From an uncultured Peptoniphilus sp. (GTDB taxonomy: Bacteria; Bacillota; Clostridia; Tissierellales; Peptoniphilaceae), in the NCBI RefSeq assembly GCF_943913915.1, contig NZ_CALUAA010000005.1, positions 1 through 64,000 on the forward strand: 64,000 bases of DNA, given 5' to 3'. The translations under genes and the position numbers were made by a program. Position 1 is the first letter of the stretch. Each line of letters opens with the position of its first letter. The notes below the pieces were generated by a model, which saw only the letters and a program-made list of their open reading frames with translations, was not told the origin of the DNA and did no database searches. Positions 40,556-48,866 of the stretch are shown in pieces.

Positions 40556-40580
40556 AAAAAGCCGCCGGGTTGCCGGCGGT
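40556..40580 (-). terminator. Terminator of the sigma/anti-sigma operon
   Basis: On the minus strand CCGCCGG, loop CAAC and CCGGCGG are followed by a T-run (one C between). Confidence 0.88.
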
Positions 40581-40584
40581 CATT

Positions 40585-41433
40585 TTATTTCAGCAGATGT
40601 AAGTCTTTTACCATGGCGATGAGCTCGTCTTTGTTTGCTCCTTTTGCACTAATGCCGATGAGTAAACCGTCTCGTTCGAAGTCGGCATTGTGGCCTTGGA
40701 TAATGACCTTAACGCCGTCTACATTGACTTCGTAGATTTTGCCTTCGCCTCCGGTTTCATAGGCGGTTTCGGGGGAGGAGATTCGTTCGTGGAGATGAAT
40801 AGTCCTGCCGTCTTTTTCATAAGTGAAGGTGACATAATCGGAAAGCTTACCTGATTCGGCGTAAATTTCCGATTCCACGTAATTGTAGTTCGAGGAAAGA
40901 ACGAGGGGATGGAAGCTTAATTTTTTTGCGATATCTTTAATAGGCGATTTGTCGCCTGTATCTTCTTTTTGTTCATCTCTGTACTCGAAGGTAACTTTGC
41001 CGGTTAGCTTATCGTAATCAGTTGACGTTATTTCACGGCCGTCTTTTGAAAATACGGCGTGTTCTTCAGCTAGAGGTTTGCAGTTGGTAATTTCCTTGCC
41101 GTCTTTATCGAAGATTTTTCCCTTTAGATAATCGGGCAGGGGCATTTTTTCAGGGTCGGCAGTGAATTTATCCTCATTGACGACGATTCGCCCGGAAGGG
41201 CTTGCAACTTGCTTGACAGTTTCTACGATTTCGGAACCGAAACTCGTAAAGGGAAGGGTAAAGACGATAAGAGCGCAGGCAGCGGCGACGGCAGGTTTTC
41301 TATAGGATATTCTCTTTTTCTTTTTCATTTTAAAATGCACCTCTTCTTTGTCTTGTTTTGTGGATGAGTATAATTTTTTTAGCATTTCTTCCGTGGTTTC
41401 GGAAGACGGTGTGACATTACGTCGTTCCTTCAT
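40585..41433 (-). CDS. Probable anti-sigma factor, single-pass membrane protein
   Basis: The protein has 282 residues. It has a cytoplasmic N-terminus of about 45 residues (TTEEMLKKLYSSTKQDKEEV), one membrane helix (AVAAACALIVFTLPFTSFG) and an extracytoplasmic domain of about 210 residues. The end (YEVNVDGVKVIIQGHNADFERDGLLIGISAKG) resembles DUF4367 domains found in clostridial anti-sigma factors. Its start overlaps the end of the ECF sigma gene by 17 bases, the usual sign of a sigma/anti-sigma pair. The cytoplasmic part would hold the sigma factor until an envelope signal arrives. Confidence 0.78.
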   Translation of the reverse strand: MKERRNVTPSSETTEEMLKKLYSSTKQDKEEVHFKMKKKKRISYRKPAVAAACALIVFTLPFTSFGSEIVETVKQVASPSGRIVVNEDKFTADPEKMPLPDYLKGKIFDKDGKEITNCKPLAEEHAVFSKDGREITSTDYDKLTGKVTFEYRDEQKEDTGDKSPIKDIAKKLSFHPLVLSSNYNYVESEIYAESGKLSDYVTFTYEKDGRTIHLHERISSPETAYETGGEGKIYEVNVDGVKVIIQGHNADFERDGLLIGISAKGANKDELIAMVKDLHLLK

Positions 41434-41965
41434 AATATGCCTCCATTTCTTTACGCAATCGGTTGACTAAGCGGTGGATCATAACGCCTACGTGATTTGG
41501 GTTAGTGTGGATCAGTTCGGCGATGGTTTGATTGGATAATTCGGCGCCGAATTTATAACTGATTAACAGTTGATCGTCGGCCCTTAGTTTTTTCACGGCG
41601 CGGCGCAAGTATTCGATTTCCTCTCGCTCTTCTACAAGTTCCTCCGAACGTGCCACGGGATCTGGAATATCTCTTACAGCGGCGATGGGAAGCCACTGGA
41701 AGCGATTCTTTTTTCGATAGTAATCTTTTACGTGATTGCCGGCGATAGTAAAGATCCATGCGTCGAAAGAACCTTTTTCCGGCCGATAGGTGGACAGCTT
41801 TTTATAAATCTTCAGAAAAATATCCGATGCCAGATCTTTCGCCACCTCTCGATTGCCCACGCGATACAGAATAAATTGAAAGACGCGGTCGAAGTAACGA
41901 TCGAAAATTGTGTCGAAGTCTAGAGCGTCGTCGAGAAAGGGATTGATTGTTTTCGTTTCATCCAA
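41417..41965 (-). CDS. ECF-type RNA polymerase sigma factor
   Basis: The protein has 182 residues with a TTG start at 41965, placed 6 bases after GGAGGTG; a GTG at 41974 lies inside that site. The region 2 block reads YFDRVFQFILYRVGNREVAKDLASDIFLKIYKKL, in which the DLASDIFLK helix binds -10 DNA. Region 4 is present as QLLISYKFGAELSNQTIAELIHTNPNHVGVMIHRL. It heads a two-gene operon with its anti-sigma factor. Its own promoter looks like an ECF site, suggesting autoregulation. Confidence 0.9.
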   Translation of the reverse strand: MDETKTINPFLDDALDFDTIFDRYFDRVFQFILYRVGNREVAKDLASDIFLKIYKKLSTYRPEKGSFDAWIFTIAGNHVKDYYRKKNRFQWLPIAAVRDIPDPVARSEELVEEREEIEYLRRAVKKLRADDQLLISYKFGAELSNQTIAELIHTNPNHVGVMIHRLVNRLRKEMEAYYEGTT

Positions 41966-41997
41966 TAGTGTCACCTCCTTTTCCCTTCACAAGTTAA

Positions 41998-42023
41998 TAC
42001 GCAGGTAGAGGGCATTTATTACA
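41998..42023 (-). promoter_or_regulatory. Candidate ECF-type autoregulatory promoter
   Basis: On the minus strand TGTAAT, exactly 16 bases, then CGTA. This resembles the B. subtilis SigW/SigX layout TGAAAC-N16-CGTA. It lies about 30 bases before the sigma gene. Confidence 0.55.
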
Positions 42024-42084
42024 AGACAAATTGTTTTTTTATTGTATTCTTTCATAGGACGAAAAGTGAAGGGATATAAAATTC

Positions 42085-42113
42085 TTTACAGTGAATAAAC
42101 TTCGTGCTATTAT
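42085..42113 (+). promoter_or_regulatory. Promoter of the riboflavin operon
   Basis: TTTACA, a 17-base spacer and TATTAT, just ahead of the FMN riboswitch. Confidence 0.75.
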
Positions 42114-42146
42114 ATTCAAAGGAAAACATTTCCTACAATTTAATAA

Positions 42147-42255
42147 TGTTCTTCGGGGCGAGGTGTAAATCCTCACCGGTGGTGACAGTCCACGAGTCGA
42201 AAGATTGAATCGGTGAAATTCCGATACCGACGGTATAGTCCGGATGAAAGAAGAA
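42147..42255 (+). ncRNA. FMN riboswitch (RFN element)
   Basis: The conserved RFN blocks appear in order: TTCTTCGGGGCGAGGTG, AATCCTCACCGGTGGT, AGTCCACGAG, GGTGAAATTCCGATACCGACG and GTATAGTCCGGATGAAAGAAG. It senses FMN and controls the rib operon through the terminator that follows. Confidence 0.96.
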
Positions 42256-42291
42256 TGGAGACAACGCAGGTTGTCTTTCTTTTGAATGGAT

Positions 42292-42318
42292 CTCCGAAGT
42301 TTGGCTTCGGATTTTTTT
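42292..42318 (+). terminator. Riboswitch-controlled terminator
   Basis: TCCGAAG, loop TTTGG and CTTCGGA, followed by T7, between the aptamer and ribD. FMN binding should favour this hairpin. Confidence 0.9.
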
Positions 42319-42330
42319 ATGGGAGGAATT

Positions 42331-43416
42331 ATGGACGAATTTTACATGAAACGGGCCCTCTCATTGGCAGAACGCGGACGAGGTATGACGGGAACCAATC
42401 CCATGGTGGGAGCGGTACTCGTCAAAGACGGAGAGATTATAGGAGAAGGCTGGCATCACGGTTTCGGCGACGATCACGCCGAGGTGAACTGTCTTAAAAA
42501 TGCGAAAGGCTCCCCGAGCGAGGCGACGATTTATGTGAATCTGGAGCCCTGCAGTCACTATGGGAAAACGCCTCCCTGTGTAAAGACCATTATGAACGCA
42601 GGTATTACCCGTGTGGTGGTGGGCACATTGGATCCGAATCCCCGTGTGGCAGGGCGTGGGGTGCACATTTTAAAACAGGCCGGCATCGAAGTCGTGGTCG
42701 GTGTTCTGGAAGAGGAATGCCGCAAGTTGAACCGTGCTTTTTTCTCCAGTATTTTGAAGCGGATACCTTATATTACGGCGAAATACGCCACCACTATCGA
42801 CGGTAAGATTGCCACAAACACCGGCGAAAGCCAATGGATTACAGGAGAAGAGGCTCGCATGGACGGGCATATTCTTCGCGGACAGGTGGACGGGATCATG
42901 GTGGGCACGGGCACAGTGCTTGCAGACGATCCGAAGCTTTCCAATCGAAGCGGCGAAGGGGTTCAGCCAACGCGGATTATTTTAGATCGGCGGGGCATCA
43001 TCGACAGTAATGCCAATGTTTACGACGGCTCTCAAAAGACTATCGTCTATACATCGGATATGGATGAGGAAAAGGAAGGGATCCTCGCATCTCGCGGGGT
43101 AATCGTCGTAAGGATAAACTCCGTCGACGGAAAGCTTCCCCTTAAGGAGGTGCTCGCCGATCTTTACGAAACGAAGTTTATCGGCCACGTTTTAATCGAA
43201 GGGGGCGGCAGACTCCACGGCAGCTTAATCGATGAGGATCTCGTCGATGAATTTGTCCTTTATTTGGCGCCGACAATCTTCGGCGACGGGAAATCCGCTA
43301 TCGAAGGGGAAGGAATCGAATCGTTGAAGGATCGGAAGGATTTCGAAATAATAGATGTTGAACGACTAGGCGACGATCTATGTATTCGAGGGGTGGCGCG
43401 ATGTTCACAGGAATAG
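42331..43416 (+). CDS. ribD: Bifunctional riboflavin deaminase/reductase RibD
   Basis: The protein has 361 residues from MDEFYMKRALSLAERG, with GGGAGG upstream; an earlier in-frame ATG overlaps the terminator. The N-terminal deaminase (zinc ligands in DDHAEVNCL and PCSHYGKTPPC) removes the pyrimidine amino group. The C-terminal reductase (KYATTIDGKIAT, GQVDGIMVGTGTVLADDP, VLIEGGGRLHGSLI) reduces the ribosyl side chain. It is the first gene of ribD-ribE-ribBA-ribH. Its end overlaps ribE by 16 bases. Confidence 0.96.
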   Translation: MDEFYMKRALSLAERGRGMTGTNPMVGAVLVKDGEIIGEGWHHGFGDDHAEVNCLKNAKGSPSEATIYVNLEPCSHYGKTPPCVKTIMNAGITRVVVGTLDPNPRVAGRGVHILKQAGIEVVVGVLEEECRKLNRAFFSSILKRIPYITAKYATTIDGKIATNTGESQWITGEEARMDGHILRGQVDGIMVGTGTVLADDPKLSNRSGEGVQPTRIILDRRGIIDSNANVYDGSQKTIVYTSDMDEEKEGILASRGVIVVRINSVDGKLPLKEVLADLYETKFIGHVLIEGGGRLHGSLIDEDLVDEFVLYLAPTIFGDGKSAIEGEGIESLKDRKDFEIIDVERLGDDLCIRGVARCSQE

Positions 43417-44039
43417 TTGAAGAAGTGGGCCGCATCAAGCGAATGGATCGCCGCGGCGAAAAGATTGAAATAGAAGTGGCCGCCGAAAAGGTAATGGAGG
43501 GCACCATCATCGGCGACTCCATCGCCACCAACGGGGTGTGTCTTACAGTGACCCGTATAACCGAAGTCGGTTTCACAGCCGATATGATGACGGTGACGGC
43601 AAAAAAATCGGGGCTCGATAAAATGACACCTGGAAGTAAGGTGAATTTGGAGCGGGCCCTCCTTCCCACGACGCGCATGGGCGGCCATATTTTACAGGGA
43701 CACGTGGACACGCAGGGAAAGCTTACAGGTATTGAGCCCCATGAAGGGGGATACCTCATGACAATACAGGTGGCGCCTGAGTATTTCCCTTACTACGTGC
43801 CTCAAGGTTCTGTGGGGCTGAACGGCGTAAGCTTAACCCTTGCGAAGGCCGGGAAGACGAGCTTTTCGGTGTCTCTCATTCCGGAGACTCTCCGCTCCAC
43901 CAATCTCGGCGAATTAAAAGCGGGCGACGAGATTACCGTCGAATTCGATATCGTCGGTAAATATATTTTAAGACAGCAGGAATTTAAAGAAGAATCGAAA
44001 TTTATCGACATGGATTTTTTAAGGCAACACGGTTTTTAG
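43401..44039 (+). CDS. ribE: Riboflavin synthase alpha chain RibE
   Basis: This 212-residue protein starts at MFTGIVEEVG, the invariant N-terminus. Two homologous lumazine-binding halves are present, with repeated segments (GDSIATNGVCLTV and GSVGLNGVSLTLA; NLERAL, HILQGHVD). It dismutates two 6,7-dimethyl-8-ribityllumazine molecules to riboflavin. It lies within the last codons of ribD. Confidence 0.96.
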   Translation: MFTGIVEEVGRIKRMDRRGEKIEIEVAAEKVMEGTIIGDSIATNGVCLTVTRITEVGFTADMMTVTAKKSGLDKMTPGSKVNLERALLPTTRMGGHILQGHVDTQGKLTGIEPHEGGYLMTIQVAPEYFPYYVPQGSVGLNGVSLTLAKAGKTSFSVSLIPETLRSTNLGELKAGDEITVEFDIVGKYILRQQEFKEESKFIDMDFLRQHGF

Positions 44040-44048
44040 GAGGCCATT

Positions 44049-45287
44049 ATGTGGAATACAATTGAAGAAGCAATCGACGCGCTTAAGGCGGGAAAACTCA
44101 TCGTCGTTCTCGATGCGGAAGATCGGGAAAATGAAGGGGATATTATTGCCGCCGCCGAAACCTGTACCACGGAGCAGATGAATATTATGGCATGTTACGC
44201 CAAGGGACTCATCTGTACGCCCATCGGCTCCAAGGTGGCCAAGCGATTAAACTTACCTCCCATGGTAGCGAACAATACGGATAATCACGAGACGGCTTTT
44301 ACCGTTTCCGTGGATCATGTGGAAACAGGTTCGGGCATCAGCGCCGTGGAGCGTGCCTTAACGGCTCGCAAAATCGCCGATCCGAATTCCAAACCCGAAG
44401 ATTTCAGACGTCCGGGCCACATGTTCCCCCTCGTCGCCAAACCGGGCGGTGTGCTGGAAAGGGAAGGTCACACCGAAGCGACCGTAGACTTCATGCGCTT
44501 GGCAGGTCTCGAAGAAGCGGGTCTTTGCTGCGAAATCATGGAAGACAATGGGGAGATGATGCAGCGGGATCGCATTCGGGAACTGGCGACGGAACTGGGT
44601 GCACCTCTTGTAAATATCGAACAGCTTAAAGAATATCGTAAGACTCACGATCCCTTGATCGAACGTGTGGCCGAGGCGAAGATGCCCACGAAGTACGGTG
44701 ATTTTAAAGCGATCGGTTATCGCAATACATTAAACGGCGAACACCACGTGGCTCTTGTTAAGGGCAATATTGAAGATGGAGACGACGCTATTTTGACTCG
44801 CGTCCACTCGGAATGTTTGACGGGAGATGCCTTCGGTTCCATGCGCTGTGATTGCGGCGATCAATTGCAACGAGCTATGATGCAAATTGAAGAAGAGGGC
44901 AAGGGTGTCGTACTCTATATGCGTCAGGAAGGCAGGGGAATTGGGCTGCTCAACAAATTAAAAGCCTACGCCTTACAAGATGAGGGCATGGATACGGTGG
45001 AAGCTAATGTGGCTTTGGGATTTCCGGAAGATGCCCGTGAATATTATATCGGCGCACAAATTTTACGAGATCTTGGTATTTCCAAAATGCGCCTTCTCAC
45101 GAACAATCCCGATAAGGTTTACCACCTGGGCCAATACGGCTTGGAGATTGTAGAACGTGTACCTATCGAAATTAAATCCCACGAGAACGATCACTTCTAT
45201 CTGGAAACAAAAGCCAAGAAAATGAACCACTACTTACACGAATTCGGCTGCAATTGCCATGAACACAACAATAAGGAGGCCAAATAA
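44049..45287 (+). CDS. ribBA: Bifunctional RibBA (DHBP synthase and GTP cyclohydrolase II)
   Basis: The protein has 412 residues. The N-terminal 3,4-dihydroxy-2-butanone-4-phosphate synthase (VLDAEDRENEGDII, RRPGHMFPLVAK, GLCCEIMEDNGEM) covers about 1-200. GTP cyclohydrolase II (VHSECLTGDAFGSMRCDCGDQL with zinc cysteines, RQEGRGIGLLNKL, LLTNNPDK) covers the rest. It supplies both precursors of the pathway. The stop overlaps the ribH start by 1 base. Confidence 0.97.
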   Translation: MWNTIEEAIDALKAGKLIVVLDAEDRENEGDIIAAAETCTTEQMNIMACYAKGLICTPIGSKVAKRLNLPPMVANNTDNHETAFTVSVDHVETGSGISAVERALTARKIADPNSKPEDFRRPGHMFPLVAKPGGVLEREGHTEATVDFMRLAGLEEAGLCCEIMEDNGEMMQRDRIRELATELGAPLVNIEQLKEYRKTHDPLIERVAEAKMPTKYGDFKAIGYRNTLNGEHHVALVKGNIEDGDDAILTRVHSECLTGDAFGSMRCDCGDQLQRAMMQIEEEGKGVVLYMRQEGRGIGLLNKLKAYALQDEGMDTVEANVALGFPEDAREYYIGAQILRDLGISKMRLLTNNPDKVYHLGQYGLEIVERVPIEIKSHENDHFYLETKAKKMNHYLHEFGCNCHEHNNKEAK

Positions 45288-45754
45288 TGAATATTATCGA
45301 AGGAATGCTCACCGGGAAGGATCGCAAGTTTGCCATTGTCGTGAGTCGTTTTAACGACTTTATCACCTCAAAACTCGTCGACGGCGCACTTGACTGCCTT
45401 CTTCGCCATGAGGTAAAAGACGACGACATTACCCTTGTGAAGGTGCCCGGCGCCTTTGAAATTCCTTTGGCGGCACAAAAACTCGCAGAATCCGGCAGCT
45501 ACGACGGTGTCATTTGTCTCGGAGCTGTGATTCGCGGCGCTACCACCCACTACGATTACGTCTGCAATGAAGTCTCCAAAGGCATTGCCAAAATCACATT
45601 GGATACCGGTCTCCCCGTAGGTTTCGGCATCGTCACCACAGAAAATATTGAGCAGGCCATCGAACGTGCCGGTACAAAGAGCGGCAACAAAGGCTACGAC
45701 ACGGCCATGAGTGTTCTGGAAATGGTAGACCTTTTCAGCACAATGGCAAAATAA
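45287..45754 (+). CDS. ribH: 6,7-dimethyl-8-ribityllumazine synthase RibH
   Basis: This 155-residue protein contains AIVVSRFNDFIT, VPGAFEIPLAAQKLA, VICLGAVIRGATTHYDYV and GLPVGFGIVTTEN, all standard lumazine synthase blocks. It condenses the pyrimidine and butanone phosphate before RibE. It is the last gene of the operon, followed by a terminator. Confidence 0.97.
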   Translation: MNIIEGMLTGKDRKFAIVVSRFNDFITSKLVDGALDCLLRHEVKDDDITLVKVPGAFEIPLAAQKLAESGSYDGVICLGAVIRGATTHYDYVCNEVSKGIAKITLDTGLPVGFGIVTTENIEQAIERAGTKSGNKGYDTAMSVLEMVDLFSTMAK

Positions 45755-45759
45755 AGTTT

Positions 45760-45787
45760 AGCCTCGGCGAAAGTCGGGGCTTTTTTC
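45760..45787 (+). terminator. Terminator of the rib operon
   Basis: A 9-bp stem (AGCCTCGGC with GTCGGGGCT, two G-T pairs) closed by GAAA, followed by T6. Confidence 0.92.
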
Positions 45788-45865
45788 ATTAAAGCATTTC
45801 ATTAAAGAATCACACGACCGCAGTAAAGCGTGTTATAATTAAATCCTATAATAAGGAGGAATTCA

Positions 45866-46135
45866 ATGAAAGCAGTTTTAAGCGTATTTGGAGTGGACCA
45901 AGTGGGCATCGTCTCCAAAGTAACCGCCCTTTTAGCGGAACACGGTTTTAATATTTTGGATATAAGCCAGACTATCGTAGGTAATTACTTCACCATGATC
46001 GTCATCGTTGAGCATGGAGATGAAGGCTTTAAGTTGGAAGACGTGGTGGATTCCTACGCGGAACTCGGGGAATCCTTAGGGCTCGACATTCGCATGCAAC
46101 ACGCGGCACTTTTTGACCGCATGCACCATATTTAG
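45866..46135 (+). CDS. ACT-domain protein (UPF0237 type)
   Basis: The protein has 89 residues. It is a single ACT domain (KAVLSVFGVDQVGIVSKVTALLAEHGFNILDISQTI, repeat of the glycine-cleavage-regulator GcvR type), which usually binds amino acids. AAGGAGG precedes the ATG. A TATAAT at 45833-45838 may be its -10 box. It is followed after 11 bases by the UPF0210 gene, a pair conserved across many Firmicutes and archaea. Confidence 0.92.
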   Translation: MKAVLSVFGVDQVGIVSKVTALLAEHGFNILDISQTIVGNYFTMIVIVEHGDEGFKLEDVVDSYAELGESLGLDIRMQHAALFDRMHHI

Positions 46136-46146
46136 AAAGGATCAAC

Positions 46147-47505
46147 GTGATCAATCAATCTTCTATTCTCGAGACCATCCACATGCTCGAGCACGAAAAC
46201 TTAGATATTCGTACGTCTACTTTGGCAATATCCCTTTTGGATTGCGTGTCGGAAGATGCCGATCGCGTGGCGGAGAAGGTATATAAAAAAATTACGGACC
46301 TCGGTAAAGATCTCGTTAAAACCGCCAATGCCGTAGGGGCAAAATACGGCGTGTCCATTGTCAATAAGCGGATATCCGTTACGCCCGTTTCCCTTCTCCT
46401 TCCCGACGGATCGGTTGAAGATTTTATAAAAATCGCCAAGGCGCTGGACAAGGCGGCCATCGAAATTGGCGTGGACTTCGTTGGCGGTTTTTCCGCTCTC
46501 GTTCACAGCGGCATGACGCCTTCTGAAGAAAATTTAATTCGCGCTATTCCGCAGGCTCTCGCTTCTACGGAAAAGGTATGCGCTTCCGTCAATGTAGGCA
46601 GCACGAAATCCGGTCTCAATATGAATGCGGTAGCCTTAATGGGCGAGATGATTAAAGAGGCGGCCGCTCTTTCAAAAGATGCCGATTCCATCGCCTGCGC
46701 AAAACTCGTGGTCTTTGCCAATGCCGTAGAAGACAATCCCTTTATGGCAGGGGCGTTTCACGGTGTAGGCCTCGCCGATCACGTGCTTCACGTGGGGATC
46801 TCAGGTCCGGGCGTGGTGAAGACCGCCCTCGAAAAATATAAGGATCGCCCCTTTGAAGAGATCGCCCAAGTCATCAGCGAAATGACTTTTAAAATTACCC
46901 GCATGGGCGAGCTGATCGGAAGCGAAATTGCCGAGCGTCTCGACACGCCTTTCGGCTCCATCGATCTGTCCCTCGCTCCCACACCTGCCGTAGGGGACAG
47001 TGTGGCGCGGATTTTAGAAGAGATCGGTATCGGCACCGTCGGCGGTCACGGCACTACGGCGGCTCTCGCCATGTTAAACGACGCCGTTAAAAAAGGCGGC
47101 ATCAACGCATCTTCCCACGTAGGAGGACTGAGCGGCGCCTTTATTCCCGTATCAGAAGATGAAGGCATGATCGAAGCGGCCTTCTCGGGGGCGCTTACCG
47201 TGGATAAATTAGAGTCCATGACCTGCGTATGCTCTGTGGGGCTCGATATGATTGCCATTCCGGGCGATACGGCCGAGTCCACTATTGCCGCCATGATTGC
47301 CGATGAGGCCATGGTGGGGATCATCAACAATAAGACTACGGCGGTGCGGGTCATTCCCGTCTACGGAAAAGGTGTAGGGGAAGGTGCCGTATTCGGCGGA
47401 CTTTTAGGAGAGGCACCGATTATGCCTGTGCACGAAAATGATTGCAGCCGCTTTGCCGCAAGAGGCGGTTTTATTCCGGCGCCTATTCACAGCTTTAAAA
47501 ATTAG
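46147..47505 (+). CDS. UPF0210 (DUF711) family protein
   Basis: This 452-residue protein has a GTG start with AAAGGA upstream. Family blocks are IRTSTLAISLLDC near the start, VGGFSALVHSG, INVG-like SVNVGSTKSGLNMNAVALMG, FHGVGLADHVLHVGISGPGVV and GTVGGHGTTAALAMLNDAVKKGG. The fold is related to glycyl-radical-type barrels such as pyruvate formate-lyase, but no glycyl-radical loop is evident. The biochemical role is unknown. Pairing with the ACT protein suggests amino-acid-linked control. It ends at a strong terminator. Confidence 0.9.
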   Translation: MINQSSILETIHMLEHENLDIRTSTLAISLLDCVSEDADRVAEKVYKKITDLGKDLVKTANAVGAKYGVSIVNKRISVTPVSLLLPDGSVEDFIKIAKALDKAAIEIGVDFVGGFSALVHSGMTPSEENLIRAIPQALASTEKVCASVNVGSTKSGLNMNAVALMGEMIKEAAALSKDADSIACAKLVVFANAVEDNPFMAGAFHGVGLADHVLHVGISGPGVVKTALEKYKDRPFEEIAQVISEMTFKITRMGELIGSEIAERLDTPFGSIDLSLAPTPAVGDSVARILEEIGIGTVGGHGTTAALAMLNDAVKKGGINASSHVGGLSGAFIPVSEDEGMIEAAFSGALTVDKLESMTCVCSVGLDMIAIPGDTAESTIAAMIADEAMVGIINNKTTAVRVIPVYGKGVGEGAVFGGLLGEAPIMPVHENDCSRFAARGGFIPAPIHSFKN

Positions 47506-47512
47506 ACTCAAA

Positions 47513-47549
47513 AATCCATTGGGGAGAGAATGTCCTCAATGGATTTTTT
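47513..47549 (+). terminator. Terminator after the UPF0210 gene
   Basis: A 13-bp stem (AATCCATTGGGGA with TCCTCAATGGATT, one G-T pair) followed by T6. The arms are almost identical to the terminator at 5439-5475. Confidence 0.94.
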
Positions 47550-47612
47550 GCTTGAAAAGAAAACGGAGGAGCAGGATTTTTTGAAATGAAAGAGAACTTA
47601 TCTTTAAGCAAC

Positions 47613-47645
47613 AAAAAATCGAGCGGGTAATTTACCTGCTCGATT
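47613..47645 (-). terminator. Terminator after the DUF1858 gene
   Basis: On the minus strand AATCGAGCAGGTAA and TTACCCGCTCGATT pair with one mismatch and run into T6. Confidence 0.9.
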
Positions 47646-47681
47646 CCGATTAATGGCATCGCCTAAACGCGACACGATTTC

Positions 47682-47879
47682 TTATTTTGTTTCAACGGTT
47701 TTGTTTAAAGCAGCCATTAATTCATCGATATTAAATCCATGAACGTATGCAGCTTCTTCTAAAGATTCCATTTGGCTGGAAGGGCAGCCGACACATCCCA
47801 TGCCGAATTGCATCAAAGTGCGAATGGCTTCGGGGTATTGTCTGACTAAATCGCCGATAAGCATATCTTTTGTAATCAT
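47682..47879 (-). CDS. DUF1858 domain protein
   Basis: This 65-residue protein has the DUF1858 pattern: start MITKDMLIGDLVRQYPEA, a CVGCPSS cysteine pair after FGMG, and ESLEEAAYVHGFN. Such small proteins resemble the N-terminal part of ScdA/RIC, which repairs Fe-S clusters, and hybrid-cluster proteins. The cysteines probably bind metal or do redox work. It lies 72 bases downstream of the glutaredoxin-like gene in the same direction. Confidence 0.88.
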   Translation of the reverse strand: MITKDMLIGDLVRQYPEAIRTLMQFGMGCVGCPSSQMESLEEAAYVHGFNIDELMAALNKTVETK

Positions 47880-47951
47880 CTATTGCCTCCTATATGGTTT
47901 ATTTTCGCATTATGCGAGTTCATTTTATCGCATCCCGACGGGGCATGCAAG

Positions 47952-48191
47952 TTAGAGTAAATTTTCCTTCAAATAATCGATAATATCTTCGGATTCGTAG
48001 AGCCAAGTGTCGCCGTAGTGTAAGCAGGGAACTTGTTTTTGGCCGCCGCCTTCAACGAGTTCTTTCTTGTAAGCGGGTTCTTCATCGATATAGCGAATTT
48101 CGATCTTGTCTTCTAAATCGTTCTTTTTAATAAAGCCGATGACCTTTTGGCAGAACGGACAAGTTGTTAATGCATATAATTTATAATCCAT
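47952..48191 (-). CDS. Glutaredoxin-like protein
   Basis: The protein has 79 residues. The thioredoxin fold has the redox motif TTCPFCQKV at residues 9-17 and the cis-Pro segment KQVPCLHYGDTWLYES. The CPFC form is typical of glutaredoxins and NrdH-like proteins. An extra cysteine follows the cis-Pro. The partner reductant is not evident. AGGAGG precedes the ATG. Confidence 0.92.
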   Translation of the reverse strand: MDYKLYALTTCPFCQKVIGFIKKNDLEDKIEIRYIDEEPAYKKELVEGGGQKQVPCLHYGDTWLYESEDIIDYLKENLL

Positions 48192-48344
48192 AGTATCCTC
48201 CTTTGTATTCTTATCTTCTATTTAGTTATACCCGTGAGGATCATGTTTAACACATTTCATGGGAATGATTTATAAAAATCTAATCCTTATCTAATGTGTA
48301 TTTTTCAATGAAAGCTTATGATATGATTTAGCCGAGGTGAGGAA

Positions 48345-48851
48345 ATGGATATTTTTAACACGATTGGGAGAAGTTTCGAAGACTTGTCCAATCAAGTGCG
48401 AGATCTCGGCAAGCGCAGTATTTACGAAGCCAAGGAAGCGTCCAGAGCGACGAAGATTAAGCTGCAAATCCACGAGCTCGAGCTTAAAATTCAAAGTGAA
48501 TTTACCCACTTAGGGGAAGTTTATTATATGGAAATGCGGGAGCAATCCCATTTGACGAATACGACCAGTTCTGAATTGCTCCTCGCCATCGACGAATTAC
48601 AAAAAGAAAAGCGTGCCCTCGAAAACAGCGTCATTACCAAGGGCATCGATGGTGAGGGCTTTGTCTTTACTTGCCCCGACTGCGATACGGAAATTGCCGA
48701 GGGAACGAATTTTTGTCCTCATTGCGGCCGTAAAATCGAGACGGTATCCTATATTCACGACGATCCGGATTTTATAGAGTGCAATAATTGTCATTTTCAG
48801 GCGGATAGAGGTTCTACCTACTGCCCCCGATGCGGTTCGCCTTTGGAATAG
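48345..48851 (+). CDS. Coiled-coil protein with two C-terminal zinc ribbons
   Basis: The protein has 168 residues with GAGGTGAGG upstream. The N-terminal half is helical and charged (about 1-100; DLGKRSIYEAKEASRATKIK, IHELELKIQSEFTHLGEVYY). Two zinc ribbons follow: CPDCDTEIAEGTNFCPHCG and CNNCHFQADRGSTYCPRCG. Proteins of this type are widespread in clostridia without an assigned role. It is 15 bases before msrB and probably co-transcribed. Confidence 0.82.
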   Translation: MDIFNTIGRSFEDLSNQVRDLGKRSIYEAKEASRATKIKLQIHELELKIQSEFTHLGEVYYMEMREQSHLTNTTSSELLLAIDELQKEKRALENSVITKGIDGEGFVFTCPDCDTEIAEGTNFCPHCGRKIETVSYIHDDPDFIECNNCHFQADRGSTYCPRCGSPLE

Positions 48852-48866
48852 AATAGGAGGATAAAC

